From the NCBI GenBank assembly GCA_028456385.1, contig JALNQF010000048.1, positions 207,121 through 271,120 of the forward strand: a stretch of 64,000 bases of DNA, written 5' to 3'. Within the stretch, counting starts at the first letter, position 1; the number at the start of each line of letters is the position of its first letter. The stretch is from Ophiosphaerella korrae. Lineage: Eukaryota > Ascomycota > Dothideomycetes > Pleosporales > Phaeosphaeriaceae. Position numbers and translations under genes: made by a program. Positions 12,181-23,680 of the stretch are shown in pieces. The notes under the pieces are model-generated. The model was not told where the DNA came from and ran no database searches. It saw only the letters and a list, made by a program, of their open reading frames with translations.

Positions 12181-14817
12181 GAGGCCCTCGTCCACCAGGA
12201 CAAACGTGCAAATATAAATTTTTTTTCATGGCATTACAGGTCGTCGATCCAATAACCTGGGCTATTCTTGGAAGTGCTTCAGGAGGAGAAGCACTTACCC
12301 CGAACCTAGTTAGGCACGGTCCTGATTGCCATGGGGGATTGGCTTTACTAGGTTTTTTCTTCCTGCAATCATCCCGCGACTTAAATACTAATAGTTATTG
12401 TTCAGGCTCACCAATGGGGGCTTGCATCGCACACTTCATCTGAATGAGCCTGTCCCGCGGCCAGGATCGGATGGCGGCATGGATGCGGCTGCAAAGAAGC
12501 GAGAAGTGGAAGCTAAGCATATTATGAGGGTACACAAATATCAGGACTATGGAAGCATGACAGTGGGCAGTCGCTTTATGTGAGCAGGTCTGGCTGCTTG
12601 ATAGGAATGAATGAAGCTCTTAAAACTTCCACGTGAGGACCTCGGGGATAATTGAATTACGATCTCCAACGACGGACTAGATCAAATTCGCATATAAAAA
12701 TTGTATGATTGCTCGTCCTTGCTCTCTAAATTGGAGTGCTCCACATGTGTCTAGAATGCTAATTCATTTGGCTAGTCTCAGCCTAAGTAGTGAGGACCGT
12801 ATGATACTCACTCCTTCACAACATGCCCGAACTACAATGAAACCATTTTAACTCTAAATTTTCGGCCCTTCAGACCCGAAAAACTAACTAACCCGGTCGG
12901 CCCCTTTGCGATCGACATGTCAGCAGAACCATCACAATTTCATGATTGGCCAGTGCTATAAGAAACCAGACCGTTTTCCTCTCACACGCTACGCCGCACA
13001 TACTTTGAACTACACATGCTTGCAGAACTTAATAGCAACCGTACCCGTTCAAGAAACGAAATTATCTCAGTAGCTGTGGAGAGACCCGTTAAGAATGATG
13101 ATGCACAGTATGGAGATTGATGACATACACACATGTAGGAACTTTGGAAGGTCGCATGAGATACGACTGATGAGATTTTAGAAATCAATATCACCAAATG
13201 GAGTGTATTTGCATAGAATGCTCTTTGTGTCCTTTTTTGGTCTGTATTCCAAGGTTTGATGTGCTCATCGCCCGTGTGATATTGGTCACTTAGTTGCTGG
13301 GGGGATATAATACTGGCCCTACGATGCGCTTTGCAAATATCGAGAGAACGATGGCAGAGACAGTTCGTTGTTCCATGCTACATGGATGAAATGCTAGGGT
13401 GATAGCGGAGAGCATAGCCGGAGATGTCACCACAAGATTTAAGCAATCCGCCAAGAGCTGGGAAAAAGAATTTAGAATAATGCAAACCTAAATATTTAAA
13501 GAACCATTGGCATAGATGGGCATTAGATGACAATCGGGGGAAAACACACCAAAACACAGTTCACGTGATTTACCCAGTGCTAACATTCAGCCTCTGGAAT
13601 GACTGCGGGATCGGCAAAATGCATAAGCAAACTATCATATTTCCCACGACCGCCATAATAGTCAAATTAGGCTCATATGCCGCCGGCGAGTGATAGTTGA
13701 CATCATTCCACACAGCTGGCACTCACCTAATGAGGCTGTGCTCCTCTACCGCCACAATCAAGTTTCGGAACCGCGTCATGCCAAACAAACACCCTGCTCA
13801 TCGTTCGATTTGTTGCCACGCAGACCCTGAATCTGCACGGTAACCTTGATTTTCCACCGATCCGGCCCATGTTCTAGCCAGGGACCACTGCGCTACTAGT
13901 AGTGTCATTTCAACCGTCGCGTCAACGTTGACCATTCACATTGCGCACGACCCTTCCTCTACCCCAGCTTCCGTAACGGTCATGCGCTGATGTCCCTCAG
14001 GTCTTCCGGTCTCTGCGAAAACTGCCTATCATAGCCCTTGCCCCACGGGTTTTTGCCGTGTTTGGGAAGAACGCATTCAGCTCCGCTACTTTCTTTACAG
14101 CCGGTTTTTTTACTGCACTGGCGCTCATTGGCTGACTGTACACATGTTACGCAATTTGCACCCCGGCGCACCGCCTTTACTAAGCATTGAGAACGAACTT
14201 GGATGAATTTGTCCGAACACGGCCTGCTTGCAAAAGGCCCATTTATCCCCTGGGCCTTGGCACCTTGTTATGTGGACTCCACTCTCCACATGTGGTGATA
14301 CCAGCTGCCAGTACCCACAGGCATTACAATATTTCGCCACCTCTCTTGCTGTGAGTTGTTATGTGCAGGCTTCGTGATTGGGAGACGCCTCGCACGGAAC
14401 CCTGCCAACTGGCATCGCACTCAACATAACTCGTCTACTCATCGTCAAATGACATGGCCTGCTTGAGTTGTACGGGCCCAGGAACAGGGGCGCTTGCCTC
14501 TGGGCCAGTAATCACTGTTACATTGGGTTTGCGGGCCTGTCCATTCACCTAGCGTGCTTGCTTCGTTGGGTAGGTGTCGGTTTCATGAGTGACAGACCCT
14601 GAAAGTGGTACATTATGATAGCATACCTTGACCTACACCTAAGTACCTCCCCTTTCCTTTTCATACCTACTGCTTGCGCTCTTTATCCCTCAGGTACGCA
14701 CTATTCTTCTAACCCGGGGCCACTTGCAAGTTCAGGTTATTAGTGATAATGTAAGTTTCAGTGTTGCTGCGCTGTAGGTGGACGTCCCTAATTCATTACA
14801 TAGACTCGAACTTCGCT
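12181..14817. other. Gene-poor stretch
   Basis: The only suggestive feature is a minus-strand cysteine-rich open region at about 13980-14340 (YCNACGYWQLV and following residues), split over two frames. It might be the remains of a small secreted protein, but I cannot close a gene model. Nothing else is recognised. Confidence 0.4.
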
Positions 14818-16356
14818 ATGGGCAATTCCAATAGCTCTCCGGTCGCGAAATGTCTTTCGGACGCCGTAGGCAAAGATGTCGCATTCAAAACCGATCCCCT
14901 TTTCCAAATCTCGCATGTCAAGCCATATAACCTGGGGATATCAGGCACGCCGGCTGCAGTCACATACCCGAAAACTTCAGAACAGATAGGGAAGATTGTG
15001 AGATGTGCTGTTGATAACAGCTTGAAAGTGCAGCCCCGCTGTGGAGGGCATTCATATGCAAACTATGGTACGTCACAAACAGACCTGAGCATAGTGGCAC
15101 GATACGAGCGTGTCATAGAAGCTATATATCCATAAAATGGCTGACCGAGTAAATCAGCGATCGGTGGTAGCGATGACAATACTATCGTAGTCGACATGAA
15201 GAACTTTCAGCAGTTCTCTATGGACAAGTCCACATGGCAGGCTACTGTTGGCGGTGGCACATTACTCGGCGACCTTACAAAGAGACTCCACGATAATGGT
15301 CAGCGCGCTATGGCACACGGCACCTGCCCGCAGGTTGGTATTGGCGGACATGCAACAATAGGTGGATTGGGACCAACATCACGCATGTGGGGAGCTGCGT
15401 TGGACCATATTGAAGAAGTGGAAGTAGTGCTGGCCAACTCATCCGTTGTCCGCGCCTCTGAAACACAAAATCCTGACGTACTTTTCGCCGTCAAAGGAGC
15501 CGCTGCAGGCTTCGGCATCGTCACTGAATTCAAAGTGCGCACGCAAGCCGAGCCAGGCGAGGCCGTCCTCTACTCTTACAACCTCCACGGCGGCGACTCA
15601 AAGTCCAAAGCCGAAGCATTCAAGCAATGGCAAAAGCTCATATCCGACCCACAACTCTCCCGCAAATTCGCATCCCAATACATCCTCACCGAGCAATTCG
15701 GCGCCATCGTAACCGGCACATTCTTCGGCTCCCAGCAAGAATTCGACGCCCTAAACATCACCGCACGACTCCCCTCCAAAGACGAAAACGTCCTCGAACT
15801 CAAGGACTGGCTCGGCGTCGTCGGCCACTGGACCGAGGACGTCGCGCTCCAAATCGTCGGCGGCATCCAATCCAACTTCTACGCAAAGTCCCTCGCATAC
15901 ACCAAGGACGACGTCATCCCCGACGCCGGCGTCGACGCGCTATTCGACTACATCGACAAGGCTGACAAGGGCGGCGCACTCTGGTTCCTCATCTGGGACC
16001 TCGAGGGCGGCGCCATCAACGACGTGAAGCCCGGCGCCACCGCCTACGGCCACCGCGACGCCCTATTCTACCACCAGGCCTACGCCGTCAACATCCTCGG
16101 CAAGGTCAGCGACAAGACGCGGGATTTTCTCAAGGGTATCAACGACGTTGTTGCACAGGCGCTGCCGAACCACAAACTCGGTGCGTATGCGGGGTATGTG
16201 GATCCGGCTTTGGGCGACGATAGCGCGAACTTGTATTGGGGCGGGAATGTCGAGAGGTTGCAGGCTATCAAGGCGAGTGTGGATCCGGGCGATGTGTTTC
16301 ATAATCCGCAAAGTATTCGGCCGGCAAAGGGGGCGTCGGCGAAGTTTAGGGTGTAG
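14818..16356 (+). CDS. FAD-linked oxidase, berberine-bridge-enzyme-like
   Basis: Exons 14818-15067 and 15158-16356 with a 90-nt intron (donor GTACGT, acceptor AATCAG) give 482 residues. The FAD-binding PCMH domain contains RCGGHSYANY, whose His78 is the expected histidyl-FAD attachment site, and GTCPQVGIGGH, whose Cys140 is the expected cysteinyl-FAD site, so a bicovalent flavin is predicted. The C-terminal substrate domain ends with a BBE motif (NLYWGGNVERLQAIKASVDP). Family members oxidise sugars, alcohols or alkaloid-like substrates with oxygen, releasing hydrogen peroxide. No signal peptide is seen. The N-terminus MGNSNSS instead fits an N-myristoylation signal, suggesting a membrane-tethered cytosolic enzyme. 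The substrate cannot be inferred. It converges with the queuosine-salvage gene downstream. Confidence 0.88.
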
Positions 16357-16585
16357 GAGCGCTATTCACTTCATATGCTGACGGGCCTAATCATAGTTCT
16401 TTGATGTTGACTAGTTTTATTGTTAATGAAGCGGAGCATTTTGAGGCTAGTCCCTTGTTTGGAATCGGTAATGTTGGAATATTGAGATTTAAGATCTAGT
16501 TCTATAATGTAATGCAAGTGACCGCCCGTTCTACAATGGATAACGCCCCCAACACCAGGTTTGATTTCCTGCCCATCATGGTATG

Positions 16586-17844
16586 CTAATACCATATGCT
16601 TTTTGTGCGATGATGCGGAATGACGTCTGCTTCGTCTCTTTCTTTTTCTTTCGCTAGGTCGTAGAGGAAGAAGTCGATAAGAATTGCATTGATCTTCGCG
16701 TCTGGCTTGATTTTTAGGATCTCGCGGCGCAAAAGCTCGACGCCCCAAATACTACATCCTGTAGATGGTTAGTGGAAATTTAGGTAGGAGCTGTGCGCTG
16801 AGACTACCTCTGATTTGCATCTCCCAAGAGTGGCCAGATTCGATGATCTCGAAGCGCCGTAGCTTGTTCTCTAGTGGTGGGCAGTACCACATCACACCTA
16901 GAGAATGTAGCATCTGTGGAATGCGATAATCTATAACTCGTATTAGTGTGTGTTGTGTAGGGAAAAAGAAGCAAAACCACGTACCTGCAAACATCGTGAT
17001 CTTGTCAATGTCGTTGAACTCGCCATAACTTTCGCCATCAAATGCAGCCCATAAATCTGCAACGAAGATCTGCGCCCTCTTGAGGAAGCGTACTTTCTTT
17101 CTCTCAAACGTGCCCTCGTCTCGGAAGCATGGGAACTTTTCAGCAAGCAGGTTCACTAACCCGGCAGCTGAGCCTTTTGCATCTTCAATAAGGGTTACCA
17201 CGCTGCTGTCGAATTCCTATGATGTCAGTGATCAGCCTAGCTTCTCCAGTTGGTTTTTACGTTAATCTTCTCCATACCTCTTCCAAGATTCGGCCGGCTT
17301 CTCTTAGGCATCGCATTCGTTCATCGAATAAAGGTATCGCTTCCTCGGTTCCCGAGCTAAACACAGCTTTCAGAACATCTTCCGTGCACTTCTCTTCGTC
17401 AACCCAAAAAGTAGGGTCAGTGATTGGAATATCCTGTTCCAAAGCCCTTTGTAGGAGGGCAACCAAGCTGAAATACCCCGTCCATCGCTGGCCTTTGTAC
17501 ACAACAGCAAACTTTTCCTCCTCACTCTGCTCGCTCCAGAAGCAAAAGTTGAGGACATCCAGGGTGAAGATGAAATTAACAGTGCTCTCGTCTCTTGCTT
17601 TAGGATGCAGTTCGTGCTCTGACCATGTTTTAGTGCTGTATTCACGCTTTTCCATCTCGCCAAGGACTAGCTGTGCGGCGACTTTGGTTGACCGCATGTC
17701 CAGGGCGACGTCCACGCTGTTGTCATAGATGAATTGGGCGCTCTCGAGCACTTTTGTCTCTGGCGGACCTTCATCTTTGACCCCTATACCAAATCGTTTG
17801 CGCAGAAGGTCTAACAGTTCAAGGTCAACTTCGTCGTCAGACAT
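16586..17844 (-). CDS. QNG1: Queuosine 5'-phosphate N-glycosylase/hydrolase (queuosine salvage, DUF2419)
   Basis: Four exons read from 17844: 17844-17278, 17216-16985, 16936-16808, 16758-16586. The introns are 61, 48 and 49 nt with canonical sites, and the product has 366 residues. Diagnostic stretches are SAQFIYDNSVDVALD near the N-terminus, HELHPKARDESTVNFIFTLD with NFCFWSE, RWTGYFSLVALLQRAL, FVADLWAAF, and the C-terminal DFFLYDLAKE and IPHHRTKSIWY. The enzyme releases queuine from queuosine 5'-phosphate so that eukaryotes can reuse it in tRNA wobble modification. Length and motif order match the family and nothing looks broken. The start lies at the first ATG after the shared upstream region with UBA2, from which the two genes diverge. 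Confidence 0.9.
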
Positions 17845-18223
17845 GGCGGTGCGGATTCTGATTGTGAAAGAAGATCGAAAAGAGGGAAGACGTTGCGAGG
17901 TGCGCCCCTATCCACCTTTTTAACTTTTCCAAAATGAAGGCTGGCTGGCAAATGTGAAAGGAATGTGTCACACTAGTCACGTTTTGTCGACAAAATTACT
18001 GTCCACTCACAGCTCGCTCGGCTACGCGACTAGCGTTGAGGCTGAAAGTTGGAGTGAGAGAGGTTCCCGAGCGCCGAGGTTAAGCCGCGCAGCTCTGACG
18101 TCTCTCACCTGTCCAACATCGGGCACCTTCACCTTGATAACGAACAAATAACCTCTCCTATGTCGTAGCCACGCCAAATCGCTTCCTATACAACACCAAA
18201 CCACTACAATTTACAGCCACGCA
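17845..18223. promoter_or_regulatory. Divergent intergenic region between QNG1 and UBA2
   Basis: A 379-bp interval between the divergent starts of the queuosine-salvage gene (-) and UBA2 (+) must hold both promoters. It carries pyrimidine-rich stretches ahead of each start. No specific operator was recognised. Confidence 0.5.
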
Positions 18224-20307
18224 ATGGCACGCGACGCGTTTACGGCACGGAGCCTTGGCCAGTCGCTTCATGGGCGCATCAAGGAGGTATGGCTGCTGTC
18301 TGGGGTAAATGAGCTGGAAGATATATGCTAAAGCTTGGCAGGCGCGTGTTCTGATGGTGGGAGCGGGGGGCATCGGGTGCGAGCTGCTCAAGAACCTCGT
18401 GCTCACCGGCTTTGGCGAAATCCACATGGTTGATCTGGATACCATCGACCTCAGTAACCTTAATCGCCAGTTCTTGTTTCGCAATGAGCACATCAAGAAG
18501 TCAAAGGCGCTGGCACGTCATCTCCACCCAGTCTGTGAGCGATATAGGACATACACTGATGCGAGCGACAGGTTGCGAAAGAGTCGGCCGGCAAATTCAA
18601 CCCGAACGTCAAGATCGAGGCGTACCACGACAACATCAAGGACCCCCGCTTCAATGTCGCCTGGTTCAAAACATTCCAGATTGTCTTCAATGCGCTAGAT
18701 AATCTCGATGCGCGCCGGCACGTGAACAAGATGTGTCTTGCGGCAAACGTGCCCCTGATCGAGAGTGGCACTACCGGCTTCAATGGACAGGTTCAGGTCA
18801 TCAAGAAGGTGCGCATTCCCTGCGCTGAGACATTCACCGACTCCGGAAGCTGATAAGACATCGTAGAGCGAGACCGAGTGCTACGACTGCACGCCCAAAG
18901 ACCCACCAAAGTCGTTCCCTGTCTGCACGATCCGGAGCACACCCTCGCAACCCATACATTGCATAGTCTGGGGCAAGTCGTACTTGTTTGCCGAGATATT
19001 CGGCACCTCGGAAGACGATGCGCCTGAGATGGACCACAGCGAAGACTCGGACAATGCGAAAGAAGTCGCAAACTTGCGCAAAGAGGCCCAGGCATTGAAA
19101 CGCATACGCGAGTCTATGGGATCGGAAGACTTCCCACGGCTCGTTTTCAACAAGGTATTCAAAGAAGATATCGAGCGGTTGCGGAGCATGGAGGACATGT
19201 GGAAATCAAAACGGGCACCAGAAGCGCTGGACTACGATACGCTACTACAAGAGTCGCTTGGTTGCGGGCCCGCAGTCGCTCAGCAGGATCAGGTTGTTTG
19301 GAACACTGCAGAGAACTTTGCTGTCTTTGTAGACAGTTTGCGCCGGCTCAGTGTTCGCCTAGACGAAATGCGCGCCAGAACCGATGTTGGCAATGCGGCG
19401 CCAATACTTGCCTTCGACAAGGACGATGTGGATACGTTGGATTTCGTGGTTGCTAGTGCAAATCTACGGTCACACATCTTTGGCATTGAGACGCGGTCAA
19501 AGTTCGACATCAAGCGTGAGTCGCCCGAGATTATGGACCGCACCTACTAACAAACCCACCACAGAAATGGCTGGCAATATCATTCCCGCTATCGCGACTA
19601 CGAATGCCATGACGGCTGGGCTCTGCGTCCTACAGGCCTTCAAAGTAATGCGCCAAGAGCTCGATAAGGCCAAGTTTGCCTTTCTCACCCGCAGCACAGA
19701 GCGCGTAATCGCTAGCGAATCACTGCAGAAGCCGAACCCTCATTGCGCAACATGCGGCGTCGCCTACGCTACTCTCACAGTAGACACGAAACTTGCAAAG
19801 CTGAGTGATCTAGTGAATGTGCTCAAAGCGCAGCTGGGCTACAGCGATGATTTCAGCATTAAGCGTGATGCAGATCTTCTATACGACCCTGACGAGGATG
19901 TTCACTTGGACAAGACGTTTGAGGAGCTTGGACTAAAGGAGGACACATTCATTACTGTTTTTGACGAAGCAGACGAGGACGCGAAAGTGGACGTTATTTT
20001 CTCCGTTGCTGAAAAGGAGGCTGCCGACGGTGCGAAGTCGATCCTTGTGCCAGAAGACTTGCGCATTCTGACCAAGCCGAAGAAACTTCCACCTGCGACC
20101 AATGGGCATGCCGTGACCAACGGTAAGATTGACGCAACAATGCATGGTAATATGAACGGCGCAACGAAGCGGAAAGCAGATGACGCTGGCCTCGAAGCTG
20201 ATATTGTCACAAAGAGGGGCAAAGTCATGGAAGAACTCAGCATCAATGGTAATAGCGACGATGACGTTGTATTGATCGAGGACGATGGTGCAATTGTTCT
20301 AGATTGA
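18224..20307 (+). CDS. UBA2: SUMO-activating enzyme E1 subunit UBA2
   Basis: Five exons (18224-18286, 18342-18512, 18572-18808, 18867-19515, 19565-20307) give 620 residues. The enzyme adenylates SUMO with its AOS1 partner and carries it as a thioester before transfer to UBC9 in the nucleus. Visible features are the nucleotide-binding [14 protein letters not shown], the [16 protein letters not shown] strand-loop, zinc cysteines ECYDC and HCATCG, and the catalytic Cys177 in [16 protein letters not shown]. The [14 protein letters not shown] segment and a ubiquitin-like fold domain follow. The tail has basic KRK and KRGK patches and ends [13 protein letters not shown], resembling a SUMO-interacting motif. 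Intron 2 (18513-18571) appears to use a GC donor: the GC-AG model gives KSKAL-VAKES as in relatives, whereas a GT alternative inserts six residues. Confidence 0.93.
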
Positions 20308-20575
20308 GCGTTCCATCATCGCTCCTTAGGGTTGTGATAGACACATCTGAGTACGCATGGCGACACACATCTTTGATGTCACTGTGTCTTTCTTTGGGCC
20401 GACTTGAGATGAAAAGCGAAGAATCCAGCATATAGATCTCACATCAGCCATCGCATCAGCACTGGTGTAATGCACACGGCGTTTCGGGGTTGGGTATACC
20501 TTTTGCTTTACGACTGCCAGGGTTTTGAAGGCCTCTTTGGATCGCCCCGTAAACGGGCAGCATTTCTATATCGCA

Positions 20576-21439
20576 CTACATAGCAGATAGCCCTCCATCC
20601 AAATTAATTGTACAGTTATGCGCATACTGATTCTCCGCCAAAAACAGCGCTGCATGCGCAATTTCTTTTGGCTGTCCAAGTCTCTGCAATGGTATACTCT
20701 TCACCAAGGCATGATGGTCCAGACTCTTCGTCATATTCGTTTCTACATAGCCTGGCACCAATGCATTCACCCGCACGCGGTGACCCTCATACTCCGTTGC
20801 GAGGCCCCGCGTAAAGCCCAATACCCCCGCCTTCGACGCCGCATACGCCACCGCCCCCTTCCCCCCTTTCACCCCCAGCAAACTCGCTACGTTGATAATC
20901 ACTGGCGTGAATGCACCCGAGCCCTCCGGCAACCCTCGCTCCCCGCGAATGTACCCATGGCGCAACAAAAATCGGGTTCCCCGCATGAGCGCCGTGAGAT
21001 TCAGGTTCACGATGTCGTGGATTTCGATATCGGGCAGGCTGACCAAGAGGGATTTTTGCGTCATGCCCGCGCAGTTCACCAGCACGTCGATTTTACCCCT
21101 GGGGTTCGCGCCGGAGGGCTTGGGCAGGAAATTGCCGAAGAATAGGGGCGTCCAGAAGTTTTCGACGTCGGCGATGTTGCCGGGGATGTAGCCATGGTGA
21201 TGCGGAGAGAGAGAAAGCGTTTGGGTCTGGTCTGGTGATAATGAAGGCGCGTCTGGTGTTTCTTGGGGCGCGGGAGGCGCGGGTAAGGGGTCCAGTGTTG
21301 ATACCGCGGCTTTCAGGTTTTCTTCGGAGCGAGATATTAGGGTACAGCGGTATCCGGATTTAGCGAAGTGTTGGGCGATTGCAAGACCGATTCCTTGGGA
21401 GCCGCCGGTGATAAGGGCGTGGCGGGGCCTGGGAGCCAT
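20576..21439 (-). CDS. Short-chain dehydrogenase/reductase, 3-oxoacyl-ACP reductase type
   Basis: A single exon of 287 residues. The Rossmann motif TGGSQGIG (residues 11-18), NCAG, a serine in NVASLLG, the YAASKAG catalytic Tyr/Lys and the PGYVETNMT loop are all present, followed by the C-terminal INLDGGLSAM. This matches NADPH-dependent beta-ketoacyl-ACP reductases of the FabG/OAR1/CBR4 type, which in fungi act in mitochondrial fatty acid synthesis. A Pro-rich insertion of about 25 residues follows the third strand (LDPLPAPPAPQETPDAPSLS). No clear mitochondrial presequence is visible: the protein starts MAPRPRHALITGG, directly at the first strand. Another SDR role is therefore possible. The downstream neighbour UBA2 converges on it. 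Confidence 0.85.
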   Translation of the reverse strand: MAPRPRHALITGGSQGIGLAIAQHFAKSGYRCTLISRSEENLKAAVSTLDPLPAPPAPQETPDAPSLSPDQTQTLSLSPHHHGYIPGNIADVENFWTPLFFGNFLPKPSGANPRGKIDVLVNCAGMTQKSLLVSLPDIEIHDIVNLNLTALMRGTRFLLRHGYIRGERGLPEGSGAFTPVIINVASLLGVKGGKGAVAYAASKAGVLGFTRGLATEYEGHRVRVNALVPGYVETNMTKSLDHHALVKSIPLQRLGQPKEIAHAALFLAENQYAHNCTINLDGGLSAM

Positions 21440-21802
21440 ATGTGGCTTATTTATTCATGAGATGATGTGTTGGGTGGTGGGATTGGGTGGAGTCCTGGTT
21501 TGTAGTTCTTCTCTTTTCAACTCTCCTTGTAGTGACGATATTCAATCAAGAAATAACACTTTAGTTCTTCCCAGGCTCTTTCTATTAGTGTAATTTCTTC
21601 TTTTAAATGAATTGGAGATTTCGACGCAGGGAGGAAGAGCAAATATAGGCTTATCACGTGCCTAGTCAACAAACCAAGCCACACGAGAAAACGTGATACC
21701 GTGATACCGTGTTAGCGCGCTGTTTCCCCGCAATTCCTTCCAGAACTCTCACTGCCCTTCGTCGCACCACCTTTTCTCCTTAACTTAAATTGCATTCCCA
21801 AA
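21440..21802. promoter_or_regulatory. Divergent intergenic region between the SDR gene and ELC1
   Basis: A 363-bp interval between divergent starts. It includes two adjacent copies of GTGATACCGT near 21691-21710 and a pyrimidine-rich stretch just upstream of the elongin C ATG. No specific factor site is assigned. Confidence 0.4.
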
Positions 21803-22255
21803 ATGGCAAACAATGAAGCGACTGAGTACGTTACGCTCGTCTCAAATGACGGTTACGAGTTCAAGATACTGCGGTCGGCAGCGTGTATTGCCGGAACGAT
21901 CAAGAAGGCTTTAGACCCCATGTGTATGCATCCTCTCAGAGACATCGAATACTTGGAAACTGACGTATCTTGCAGCTGGGTTTAAAGAAACAACACAGAA
22001 TCGCGTCGATCTACCTTCAATCAAGTACGAACTCTTCTATATATCTTTCGACAAGACTTACACGTAATAGCGGTGTCGTTCTCGAGAAAGTTTGCGAATA
22101 CCTATACTACAATCAAAAGCATGCGGAGAGCAAAGATGTCTCAGACATGGATATACCGCCTGAGCTGTGTTTGGAACTTTTGATTGCAGCAGATTATCTT
22201 GATGGTCTGTATGTTGTTATGATAGGCGGGAAACATACTAACAGATACAGTGTGA
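21803..22255 (+). CDS. ELC1: Elongin C
   Basis: Four exons (21803-21923, 21976-22024, 22071-22204, 22251-22255) give 102 residues, close to the usual family length. The sequence has the elongin C signature throughout: YVTLVSNDGYEFKILRSAAC, AGTIKKALDPM, GFKETTQNRVDLPSI, VLEKVCEYLYYN, DMDIPPELCLELLIAADYLD. It adopts a BTB/POZ-Skp1 fold and links SOCS/BC-box proteins to cullin E3 ligases; in fungi it also acts with Ela1 in RNA polymerase II turnover. The final coding exon is only five bases (TG TGA), giving the canonical end DYLDV; its donor GTCTGT is weak, but the upstream branch (ATACTAAC) and acceptor (ATACAG) are good. Without that splice the protein would gain about 30 unrelated residues. 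Confidence 0.92.
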
Positions 22256-22509
22256 AACCCCGGCGATTACAAAACGCAATGTTTTATCCGATATAGAATG
22301 CCATAGAGTACCCCTAGTTCAGGTCTTAGTAGGGCCAGCATAGAGACCAACACGCTCATCTCACGAAGGAAACAGTGAAAATTTTATCTATTAAAATCTA
22401 TTCAAACTTCGATGGGTTTTGTTAAACAACAATCTCGAGAGGTGGGTATCAAAAGAAAGACAAAACAATACATGCCCAACGCGAAACTCCAACCACCTAG
22501 TCTACCATT

Positions 22510-23223
22510 TCAATTCTTCTTGCGCGCTTGATCCGTAGCACCCGTGAATCGCGCCCTTACTGCCGCCTCTCGACCAACATGGCCCACACGATTTGTTGCA
22601 TACTCTACGCCCGTGGCTGCGCCTCCAGCAAGAAGATTGCCATGAACGTCTGCAGTCGTTGCCAAGACGCCTCCCTCGACACCATAGGCTTCCTTGACAT
22701 TATCCACGATCTCGTTGTACAGGCCATTCCCATCACCCAGAGGACCCCGGTCAAGCAGTATCTGTCCTTGTTCGTTTGTCATTATCGTTCCATCGGGATT
22801 CGTAAGTACACCGTCTCCACCTGCCGTCAGCCATTCTGTATGCTTTTCCACAATAGCCGGATCGAGTCCATATTCTGTTCCTAGATACGCAATTTCGTCA
22901 TGGCCGATTAGGATGAAACTGAGTGCCAGCTTCTCCGCAGTTCCGACCAGCATACCAGACAGCCAATCGCGCTTTCGCAACTCGACGCCGTGCTGCTTCA
23001 TGATGTCTTCTAGTTGACCCTGCGCAACTCCGGCCTTCTGGAAACCATATGCTGCGACTCCAGCTGGTGCGGCCATATAATATAGTCCTCCTCCCGCCAT
23101 AGTGCTGGAAATGGCAACTCCAAGCCCGGCACGCGTTCTTTGGCGGACGTTAGAGCGGTATTCTGACTGTAGTTGTTCCCGTGTGGGTGCGGTGCTTCCG
23201 CTTGGAGACTTCGATGAAACCAT
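22510..23223 (-). CDS. Conserved hypothetical protein with glycine/alanine-rich hydrophobic segments
   Basis: A single exon of 237 residues with no in-frame damage and coding-like composition. The N-terminal 25 residues are polar and rich in Ser, Pro and Thr. Residues about 33-62 (GLGVAISSTMAGGGLYYMAA and onward) form one or two short hydrophobic segments, and residues about 88-105 (WLSGMLVGTAEKLALSFI) another. The rest is soluble with acidic patches, ending in a basic AVRARFTGATDQARKKN. This resembles small membrane-associated proteins common in Pezizomycotina, but I do not recognise a named family. It converges with elongin C, about 250 bp from that gene's stop. Confidence 0.7.
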   Translation of the reverse strand: MVSSKSPSGSTAPTREQLQSEYRSNVRQRTRAGLGVAISSTMAGGGLYYMAAPAGVAAYGFQKAGVAQGQLEDIMKQHGVELRKRDWLSGMLVGTAEKLALSFILIGHDEIAYLGTEYGLDPAIVEKHTEWLTAGGDGVLTNPDGTIMTNEQGQILLDRGPLGDGNGLYNEIVDNVKEAYGVEGGVLATTADVHGNLLAGGAATGVEYATNRVGHVGREAAVRARFTGATDQARKKN

Positions 23224-23680
23224 AGTCTCAGAAGTGGCGAATAAAGTCAGTTTAATTCAAGTGTGATATGATTTGTTATGGAATCTGCTTGAGGATTTGG
23301 ATGGTTTCCCACCATGAAGTGTGGTGGAGTATCATGAGGAAAGGGACAGCAAAAAGGGGGTGGGCTGTTGCTAGGGAAACGCGAGTACTGGGGGCTCATA
23401 AGGAGGAGCTACTAAGAAAGGCAGGGGAGACAACGGACACAGGCAGGGAGCAAGCCGACGAGCCCTCGGGTCGCGAGATACAACCCATAGAAGTGCAGAC
23501 AGTATCTAGAGTCAGATTAGCTAACATACTGTCAGATTTGAGGTTCACAAATTGATAGATGTGAACCGGAGTGAGAAAATGAGTGTATTGATTGCTCTGT
23601 CTTCGTATCTCTAGCCCTGCGCTCTATCTATGTATCTACGCTGCGGCCGCCTTAGCTAGGTCTCTCGAGACGGCGGCGGG
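23224..23680. other. Upstream region and spacer before the retrotransposon relic
   Basis: No gene is recognised. It contains the putative promoter of the minus-strand hypothetical gene and then low-complexity sequence leading into the LTR-like repeat. Confidence 0.4.

Noticed and set aside
13980..14340. Cys-rich minus-strand frames
   Set aside because: Two frames, no start with signal peptide and no convincing intron; kept only as a remark in the gene-poor stretch.
15627..15965. An Arg-rich plus-strand ORF
   Set aside because: Out-of-frame shadow of the GC-rich BBE oxidase exon.
20618..21145. A 175-codon plus-strand ORF
   Set aside because: Antisense shadow of the SDR gene, without independent coding features.
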